Shown: positions 57,549-64,000 of the stretch, piece after piece | Layout of the letters: each line of letters opens with the position of its first letter | Numbering within the stretch: position 1 is the first letter of the stretch | Assembly (NCBI GenBank): GCA_019426215.1 | Contig: CM033394.1 | Location: 11,800,195-11,864,194, forward strand | Direction of reading: 5' to 3' | Length of the DNA stretch: 64,000 nucleotides | Source: Buddleja alternifolia | Taxonomy: Eukaryota; Streptophyta; Magnoliopsida; Lamiales; Scrophulariaceae | Program-made: the position numbers and the translations under genes | Notes under the pieces: model-generated | Database searches by the model: none | What the model saw: only the letters and a program-made list of their open reading frames with translations | Told to the model about the DNA's origin: nothing

Positions 57549-57567
57549 CACTACCACAAAAAAGTCC
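57549..57567 (+). repeat. 5' terminal inverted repeat of the CACTA element
   Basis: CACTACCACAAAAAAGTCC. The CACTA start and A-run are typical. The exact length cannot be fixed without the other end. Confidence 0.85.
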
Positions 57568-57585
57568 TATTACAGCGCACCTATG

Positions 57586-57940
57586 ACAGCGGTTTTGAAA
57601 ACTGCTGTAAAAAGTGGCATTCGGTTCGGACCTATGACAGCGGTTCGAGCCAAAACGCTGGCATAGGTTTCAGAAAAAAAAAAAAAAAAAAAAAATATTT
57701 TGAATGTGGCAGCGGTTCGGCCAGAACCGCTGCCAAAAAGCACACGTATGGCACCGGTTCGGCCGAACCGCTGCCACAAAGCGACGTATGGCAGCGGTTC
57801 GGCCGAACCGCTGCCAGAAGTGTACTTTGTGGCAGCGGTTCTAGCCGAACCGCTGCCAGAAGTGTACTTTGTGGCAGCGGTTCTAGCCGAACCGCTGCCA
57901 CAAACAGACATGTGCCAGCGGTTCGACCGAACCGCTGGCA
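57586..57940. repeat. Eight subterminal palindromes of the CACTA element
   Basis: Eight imperfect to perfect palindromes of about 23-29 bases on the theme GGCAGCGGTTCGGCCGAACCGCTGCC lie at 57586-57608, 57636-57663, 57708-57734, 57749-57776, 57789-57815, 57830-57858, 57872-57900 and 57913-57940. Units six and seven are near-identical with their spacer. An A-run of over 20 sits between units two and three. Subterminal repeats of En/Spm elements are binding sites of the TNPA protein; such a role here is inferred. Confidence 0.9.
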
Positions 57941-57959
57941 CAAGGGCCGGGTTTTCTAC

Positions 57960-58480
57960 AACCCGGCCCCCCTCACTCTCACTCTCACTATCACTACATC
58001 TCACCTACTCACTCTCTCTCTCTCTCAACTCTCTCACCACCACCACCACCACCACCACCACCACCATCACCACCACCACCACCACCACCACCTCCACCAT
58101 CGCGAGACCACCGTCCGCCGCCCCCTAGATCTCTTTTTCTCTCTCTAGATATCTAGCCCTCTCTCTCGGTTTTTCTCTCTCTCTCTCTCTCTCAACTCTC
58201 TCACCACCACCACCACCACCACCATCACCACCATCCGCCGCCCCCCTCCCGTTTTCTCTCTCTCTCTCGGTTTTTCTCTCTCTCTCTCGGTTTTTCTCTC
58301 TCTCTCTCGGTTTTGCTCTCTCTCTCTCGGTTTTTCTCTCTCTCTCTCTCTACCACCGCCGCCGCCGCAGCCGACCTCCGCCGCCGCCGCCGCCGACCTC
58401 CGCCGCCGCTGCCCCTGCCGCCCACCTCCGCTTCCGCCGCCGTGGTCCATTTAGTTTTGGTATTTTCTTTTAGATAAATA
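57960..58480. repeat. Simple-sequence region (CT, CAC, CCG)
   Basis: CT runs, CAC runs (about 58026-58096 and 58202-58230), the unit CTCTCTCTCTCGGTTTTT repeated about six times (58160-58345) and CCG runs (58360-58440). It has the look of an expanded 5' untranslated region. Open frames here are low-complexity. Confidence 0.85.
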
Positions 58481-58489
58481 TAAATATAT

Positions 58490-58676
58490 ATATATATATA
58501 CACACACACATAGAGTATGTATAGATGTATGTATATGTGGGTGTATGCATATATGAGTGTATGTATATATATTTGTGTATGTGTGCTTGTATTTGTGTAT
58601 ATGTGGGTGTATGCATATATGAGTGTATGTATATATATTTGTGTATGTGTGCGTGTATTTGTGTATGTGTGGGTGT
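58490..58676. repeat. TA/CA run and 66-bp tandem duplication
   Basis: After a TA and CA run (58485-58510) a TGTATG-rich unit starting GTATATGTGGGTGTATGCAT occurs at 58531 and 58597. Confidence 0.85.
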
Positions 58677-59140
58677 ATAAAAAATTTAAGGGAACTAGGA
58701 ATTTGACTGAATTTAGTATTAATTTTAGTTAGTCGGGTGTTAATTCCGTTTGATTTGAGATTAAATTGTGGTTATTTGGTGGTTTAGGGTACATTGATCC
58801 AACTGGTGATCTATATTTATACTTAGTTGCTGAAAATATAATGTTTTATCTATAGTTTTATGTGATTTATGTGATCCGACTGGTGATCAATATTTGTAGT
58901 TGCTGAAAATATAATTAATTAAGATTGAAATTGGATTTTAGCGGATCGTCAGATTCGAATTTTGTTGGATTCAACCTAACCGGGTGAAGATTAAGTCGAG
59001 AACTTGGTAGTAATTTTTGCGTTGTTACTCTGCTGAATTTTTTCTAGAATAATGGGAAATAAATTAAAATACAAATTATTTAATTAATTTAACTATCAAC
59101 TGATGATAAAATTGTTTAATTTGATTAATTTAGAATCAAA

Positions 59141-62100
59141 ATGGATCGAAGTTGGATTTTAGCAGATCGTATGTCGGAACAGTATGAGAAAGGTGTGAAA
59201 GAGTTCATAAAGTTTGCGGTTGACCATGCACCAGATCGAACTAGGATCACTTGCCCGTGTTTACGTTGTTGTTTTGGAAAGAGAATTAGTCCACGTGAGT
59301 TGGAAGATCATTTGGTGTGTAATGGAATTGATAAAAGCTACAAACGTTGGACAAGACACGGTGAAAGCAGTGTCCCGTTGGATGATTTGGGTGGTACATC
59401 ATATCCATCACACGATTTCAACATGAATGATTATGAGCCTGATCGTTTGGAGGAGATGACAAATGTGATTGAGGAGGATTTGCGAAATTGTCCTAAAATG
59501 TTTGACAATTTGACAAGTGATTCAAAGACACCACTGTATAGTGGTAGTAAATTCACGAGATTGAAAACAGTTCTTAACCTATACAAGTTAAAAGCCAACA
59601 ATGGGTGGAGTGATAAGAGTTTCACAGACTTGCTTGGTTTATTAAAAAGCATGCTACCTGAGGATAATGTGTTACCTAATCGTACTTATGAGGCTAAACG
59701 GATGTTAACCTCAATTGGCATGGGATATGAGAGGATACATGCGTGTCTCAATGATTGCGTATTATTTAGAATTGACTATGCATCATTGAAGGCCTGTCCA
59801 AAATGTGGCGCCTCACGGTACAAGAAGAATGGATCTACGCCTGTCAAAACCATGTGGTATTTGCCTATAATACCACGATTTAAACGCATGTACAGTAGTA
59901 AAGAGTTAGCCAAGGACTTGACATGGCATGCTGATAGAAGGTTTGAAGAAAGGATTGAAGATGACAAGATTCGACATCCCTCAGATTCTCCTCAATGGAA
60001 AAAGATTGATGATGATTTCCCTGAATTTGGTGAAGAATCAAGAAACCTGCGCCTTGTATTGGCTACAGATGGCATGAACCCTCATGGCTTGCAAAGCAGC
60101 TCACATAGTACATGGCCGGTGATTTTGATGATCTACAACCTTCCCCCATCGCGATGCATGAAGCGAGAGCATATAATGATGCCTATACTCATTTCTGGGC
60201 CGAAACAACCTGGAAATGATATAGATGTCTACTTGACCCCTTTAATTGAGGATTTGAAGGTGTTGTGGGACACCGGTGTTCAAGTATATGACGGGTTGAG
60301 AGAAGAAAATTTTAATCTCAGAGTCATGTTATTTGGAACAATCAATGATTTTCCGGCAAGAGCAAACCTCGAGGGATATGGTGTACATGGCCAATGTGGA
60401 TGCCCCATATGTGTGAAGAGTACAGATCAATATCGATTGACACACTCCCAGAAATATGCATTCCAAGGGCATCGGAGATGGCTAAATCGGAACCATCGAT
60501 ATCGTCGGTGGAAGAAAGCTTTCAATGGGAATATAGAAGAAGGTCGAGCTCCTAAGTGCTTAACTGGTGAAGAAGTGTTTGAAAATGTAAGAGACTTGGA
60601 GGTTAAATTTGGAAAGACTTTTGCATGTGGCCTTGCAAAAACTGGGTGGAAAAAAAAGTCAATTTTCTTTGAGTTGCCGTATTGGACGTCTTTACATGTT
60701 AGACATTTTCTCGATATAATGCATATTGAGAAAAATGTATTTGATAGCGTCATTGGAACACTTCTAAATGTGCCCGGAAAGACAAAAGATGGCGTAAAGG
60801 CACGGTTAGACTTGGTTGAAATGAAGATAAGAGGAAAATTGACACCAACAAATAAGGGGAAACGTACTTATTTGCCTCCAGCAGCTCACACTCTAGCCAG
60901 GAAAGAAAAAATTGCATTATGTGAGTTTCTTAATGGAGTGAAAGTTCCAGAAGGGTATTCTTCAAACATTAGCAGTCTTGTATCAATGAAGGATTTGAAG
61001 CTAAAACACTTGAAGACTCACGATTGTCATGTAATCATGGATCATTTGCTACCAATTGCTATACGGGCCATTTTGCCAAAAAAGGTGAGAGACACGATAA
61101 CTAAATTGTGTTTCTTCTTCAAAGCAATGTGGAGCAAGGTGTTTGATCCTGAGCAATTTCCTGCACTTCAAAAACAAATTGTCATCACTTTGTGTGAGCT
61201 TGAAATGTATTTTCCACCTGCTTTTTTTGATATAATGACTCATCTACCCATTCACTTGGTTAGAGAGACTCAACTATGTGGACCGGCTTTTATGAGATCT
61301 ATGTATCCGGCTGAGCGTTATATGAAGGTATTGAAAGGCTACGTGAAAAATCGTAGTCGACCGGAAGGTTGCATTGTTGAACGGTACATAGTTGATGAAG
61401 CCATTACATTTTGCACAGAGTATCTGACAGATTCTAATGTTGCAGAGCTCCCAAAGTCTCATGTTGTGGGAGGGGGAACAGAAGGAGTCGGATTAATGGG
61501 AAAACAATTAGCTAGTGTTCATATTACACAAAGGGATCAGGCACACCTATATGTGCTCCACAACACCGATGAGGTTGACCCATATGTTGAAGAGCATAAG
61601 AACCAACTTAGGAGATTCAATCCAATTAAAAATGAGAGTTGGATTTCAAGAGAGCATAATAAGAGTTTCATCGATTGGTTCCGAAAGCATTTTGAAGAAA
61701 AACAGAAAGAGAATCCACAGCTTTCAGTTTCAGATAAATTGACACGGCTGTCGATGGGTCCGGACAGACTAGTATTTTGTTATTCAGGTTATCGTATCAA
61801 TGGTCGCACATTCTATACAAAAGACCAAGACGAACGAAGTACAATGCAGAATAGTGGTGTGAGTCTTGTAGCTCAAGCAATGCATATCTCAAGTGCGAAA
61901 GATAATAATCCTATCTATGCCGATTTATCATATTACGGGGTGATTGAACGTATATGGGAGCTTGATTATAGTTGGTTTCGGGTGCCTGTATTTGGGTGTA
62001 GGTGGGTTGACAATAAACATGGTGTCGATAATAGTGAAATAGGCTTCACTCGAGTAGACCTTGAAAGAGTGGGATACAAAGATGAACCTTTCATTTTAGC

Positions 62101-62422
62101 GTCACAAGCTAAACAAGTATTTTTTGTTACCGATCCTATTGATAAGAGGTGGTCCATTGTTTTATCGGCAAACAAAAATACATGTATTGAAGGTGATTAT
62201 GAAGAAAGTGAAGATGATGGAGAAAACCCTATCTCCTTAGGTGATTCACAATCAATTGATAGTGACGATGACTTGGATATAAGTGATGATGAATTGTATA
62301 TGCGTCAAGATCACCAAGAGGGGATATGGATTAATCCGTCAGTTCGTCGCCGTACTAAAAAAAATGGTCGTACCGATGGGAAGCAAAAGACTGCTAAGCC
62401 AACGACAAAAAGAAAACGATGA
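59141..62422 (+). CDS. CACTA transposase, TNP2/TNPD type
   Basis: 1093 residues, one uninterrupted frame; the enzyme that would cut and move the element. An N-terminal transposase-associated domain (about 1-80: RSWILADRMSEQYEKGVKEF, CPCLRCCFGK) is followed by the Transposase_21 region (about 190-460: CPKCGASRYKK, LATDGMNPHGLQSSSHSTWP, LMIYNLPPSRCMKREHIMMP, MLFGTINDFPARANLEGYGV, CPICVKSTDQ), a DUF4218-like region (about 620-770: CHVIMDHLLPIAIRAILP, LCELEMYFPPAFFDIMTHLP) and a DUF4216-like region (about 930-1000: GVIERIWELDYSWFRVPVFG). The tail is acidic then basic, ending RRRTKK and TKRKR (nuclear signals). No stop or frameshift is seen. A splice donor, AAG/GTATT, lies four bases after the stop. 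Confidence 0.95.
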   Translation: MDRSWILADRMSEQYEKGVKEFIKFAVDHAPDRTRITCPCLRCCFGKRISPRELEDHLVCNGIDKSYKRWTRHGESSVPLDDLGGTSYPSHDFNMNDYEPDRLEEMTNVIEEDLRNCPKMFDNLTSDSKTPLYSGSKFTRLKTVLNLYKLKANNGWSDKSFTDLLGLLKSMLPEDNVLPNRTYEAKRMLTSIGMGYERIHACLNDCVLFRIDYASLKACPKCGASRYKKNGSTPVKTMWYLPIIPRFKRMYSSKELAKDLTWHADRRFEERIEDDKIRHPSDSPQWKKIDDDFPEFGEESRNLRLVLATDGMNPHGLQSSSHSTWPVILMIYNLPPSRCMKREHIMMPILISGPKQPGNDIDVYLTPLIEDLKVLWDTGVQVYDGLREENFNLRVMLFGTINDFPARANLEGYGVHGQCGCPICVKSTDQYRLTHSQKYAFQGHRRWLNRNHRYRRWKKAFNGNIEEGRAPKCLTGEEVFENVRDLEVKFGKTFACGLAKTGWKKKSIFFELPYWTSLHVRHFLDIMHIEKNVFDSVIGTLLNVPGKTKDGVKARLDLVEMKIRGKLTPTNKGKRTYLPPAAHTLARKEKIALCEFLNGVKVPEGYSSNISSLVSMKDLKLKHLKTHDCHVIMDHLLPIAIRAILPKKVRDTITKLCFFFKAMWSKVFDPEQFPALQKQIVITLCELEMYFPPAFFDIMTHLPIHLVRETQLCGPAFMRSMYPAERYMKVLKGYVKNRSRPEGCIVERYIVDEAITFCTEYLTDSNVAELPKSHVVGGGTEGVGLMGKQLASVHITQRDQAHLYVLHNTDEVDPYVEEHKNQLRRFNPIKNESWISREHNKSFIDWFRKHFEEKQKENPQLSVSDKLTRLSMGPDRLVFCYSGYRINGRTFYTKDQDERSTMQNSGVSLVAQAMHISSAKDNNPIYADLSYYGVIERIWELDYSWFRVPVFGCRWVDNKHGVDNSEIGFTRVDLERVGYKDEPFILASQAKQVFFVTDPIDKRWSIVLSANKNTCIEGDYEESEDDGENPISLGDSQSIDSDDDLDISDDELYMRQDHQEGIWINPSVRRRTKKNGRTDGKQKTAKPTTKRKR

Positions 62423-62882
62423 AAGGTATTAGAATTTATTTCATAATTGTATGATAGACTTCTTTCAATATTTATACTTAGTTGCTAGAAAATTTATATT
62501 CTTGAGATTTGCCAATTTTTGTGGAAAATTTAAGGGAAATAGGGGTTGATTGATTTTAAGGTTAATTTGGTTTAGCTGGGGGTTAATTATGTTTAATTGA
62601 GGATTAAATTTTGTTTATTTTGTGGTTTAGGATAATTTTGTTTATTTTGTGATTTATTACTTCTATTTGAAATTTATTATTGCCAAATGAATCTGCCAAA
62701 TTTATATGAAGATAACTTCTGTATTTATTACGTCTATTTGAAATTTATTATTGCCAAATGAATCTGCCAAATTTATATGAAGATAACTTCTGTATTTATT
62801 ACGTCTATTTGAAATTTATTATTGCCAAATGAATCTGCCAAATTTATATGAATCTAACTTCTGTATTATTTGTCTTTTGTAG
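62423..62882 (+). other. Probable intron between the two CACTA genes
   Basis: GT at 62426, directly after the transposase stop, and TTTTGTAG ending at 62882, directly before the TNPA-like ATG, would define a 457-base intron. It is T-rich and contains the 71-bp repeat and a 110-base segment resembling the region upstream of the transposase. Confidence 0.5.
62650..62865 (+). repeat. 71-bp tandem repeat, three copies
   Basis: TCTATTTGAAATTTATTATT starts at 62662, 62733 and 62804, each followed by GCCAAATGAATCTGCCAAAT. Copies are nearly identical. Confidence 0.92.
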
Positions 62883-62886
62883 GTCG

Positions 62887-64000
62887 ATGGCTTCAAATCC
62901 TGATGGTAGTTTTCCCGACGATGATGTATATGGATCAGATAGCGGTCATGAGAAGGACATACGGAGAGGTGTCTCTGCTATGAAAAAAGTTGTCAATGCC
63001 AGAAGTAAAGGCATAAGGCTACCTGTCGGCTGGAATGACAGAGGTCAGCCAATTAACCCCAACAAATCAATATTTGTTGGGTATATAGGCGTGCAGGTTC
63101 GGCAGAAGGTGTCGATTGCCATTAGTACTTGGCGCAAAGTCCCGTCAGCAACAAAAAAAAACATTTGGGATGAGATGAAGGTAATTTGGATATTATCTTA
63201 TTTGTAAGTGTTAATATATTATCATATTCTCTAAATTATAATTTTATATATACTTTATTGTTTGTTTTTTGTAGTTGGCGTTTGATATTGACGAAAGTCG
63301 ACAAAAGTACGTACTAGCAGAAGCTGGGAGGCTAGCACGTAACTTCAGGAGCTACATAAGCAAAAGTATGTGCGAGATGATGATGGAAACGTTAATGTCA
63401 ACCCACCTCCACAATATGAGATATCCCAAGCCGATTGGGCGGCATTTTTAGAGGTTCGCTTAGGTGAACCTTGGCAGGTAGCTAGTCATTTTAATTTACA
63501 GTTTCATTTGTTGGTTATTGCGTTTATATTTAGCTAATAATTTGATAATGTAATAAACAGAAAATAAGCATTGACAATCAGGAAAGAGCAAAGAACCCTG
63601 AATATCCTTACCGGAAAGGGAGTTTTGGAGATGCTGTTGTGGAGCAAATGGAGGTATGTAGTTCATTTAGCAGTGAATCCTTACAATTTTTTTAATAATA
63701 ATTCTATGTTAATGCATACATATATTTTTTAATGAAAATACAGATAAATAAAAGAAGGGATGCGGGATCCGATTGTACAGATGTGACACGAGCACTCGTG
63801 TGGAGGGTTTCGCGTTCCGATCCGACAAATCAAATTGATAACGAAAATGTTAGAAGAGTGGTGAATGAAATGGTGAGTTGGCAATTTTAGCTCTATTAAT
63901 TGTTTTATTGAAATACTATTAAAAGCACAAGGTTCACTATTTTTTTTAATTTTTAAAAATATATCATTACAGGAGAGCATTTCACAAGAGAGCACTAGCC
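62887..64000 (+). pseudogene. TNPA-like (Transposase_24 type) gene, multi-exon, partial, frameshifted
   Basis: Starts MASNPDGSFPDDDVYGSDSG at 62887. Predicted exons: 62883-63180 (ends DEMK), 63275-63477 (LAFDIDESRQKYV...LGEPWQ), 63561-63653 (KISIDNQERAKNPEYPYRKG), 63744-63872 (INKRRDAGSDCTDVTRALVW) and 63973 onward. All introns are 77-120 bases, have GT/AG ends and lie between codons. The protein pattern fits the Transposase_24 / Ptta/En/Spm family, the DNA-binding partner of the transposase. Exon 2 changes frame near 63363: before it the frame reads NFRSYIS, after it KYVRDDDGNVNVNPPPQYEI in another frame, so one base seems to be missing. The gene runs off the window. Confidence 0.82.

Larger units (their letters stand above)
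57549..64000 (+). mobile_element. CACTA (En/Spm) DNA transposon, 5' part
   Basis: Begins CACTACCACAAAAAAGTCC at 57549, the usual terminal inverted repeat of plant CACTA elements. Palindromic subterminal repeats, a TNP2/TNPD-type transposase gene and a TNPA-like gene follow. The right end and the 3-bp target duplication (left side ATA) lie beyond the window. Confidence 0.93.

Noticed and set aside
57435..57560. 32-bp repeats resembling CRISPR direct repeats
   Set aside because: The units are head-to-tail with no spacers: a simple tandem repeat.
57586..57940. Regular palindromic repeats resembling a CRISPR array
   Set aside because: Spacers are not of constant length, no cas genes are present, the context is a plant CACTA end, and the units are transposon subterminal repeats.
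57531..58148. 205-codon + strand frame with a long histidine run, and opposite-strand frames
   Set aside because: These are translations of the CACTA palindromes and CAC/CT microsatellites; no conserved domain.

Overview
This window is repeat-dense nuclear DNA from a flowering plant, probably a eudicot. I see no ordinary host protein gene, rRNA or tRNA gene. Nearly everything is transposable elements inserted into one another: Ty1/Copia elements of the Sirevirus (SIRE) type and of a second type, Ty3/Gypsy elements of the Athila and Tat types, a tRNA-derived SINE, two solo LTRs, and the 5' part of a CACTA (En/Spm) DNA transposon. This combination is specific to plants. The species cannot be told from the sequence.

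Layout. 1-13930: an old, mutated SIRE-like element on the + strand, cut by the left window edge. It keeps pol, the extra third ORF and part of the 3' LTR, and is split by a composite Copia insertion (about 7311-12884) that itself carries a 2.1-kb solo LTR (7688-9828, TSD AGTAT). 13930-15650: AT-rich sequence without genes. About 15650-17529, resuming at 43357-43720: a broken Tat-like Gypsy element. 17530-43356: a Copia element on the - strand inserted in the Tat element. Its left LTR was hit twice, by a solo LTR (17853-19412, TSD TCTAA) and by a complete 14.5-kb SIRE-like element (20539-34994, TSD ATATT). 44072-57149: a complete Athila-like Gypsy element on the - strand (TSD ATGGG). 57549-64000: a CACTA transposon on the + strand with a TNP2/TNPD-type transposase and a multi-exon TNPA-like gene that runs off the right edge.

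The nesting gives a relative order: Tat, then Copia(-), then SIRE. Eye comparison of LTR pairs agrees. The SIRE LTRs differ at about eight sites in 1.76 kb, the Athila LTRs at about eighteen in 1701 bp, and the Copia(-) LTRs at roughly 6% over the part compared. The SIRE copy has uninterrupted gag and pol with all catalytic residues visible, so it is the best candidate for recent activity. Its third ORF is broken by a local duplication. Copia(-) has changed catalytic residues in integrase, reverse transcriptase and RNase H.

The observations most worth following are these. The third ORFs of the SIRE (Copia) and Athila (Gypsy) elements look related to each other. A GC-rich palindromic repeat is spread through the Athila element, including its gag reading frame. 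Splice-like signals sit in a SIRE third ORF and at the SIRE gag/pol junction. The CACTA end carries eight palindromes, and its two genes are laid out as if expressed from one spliced transcript.
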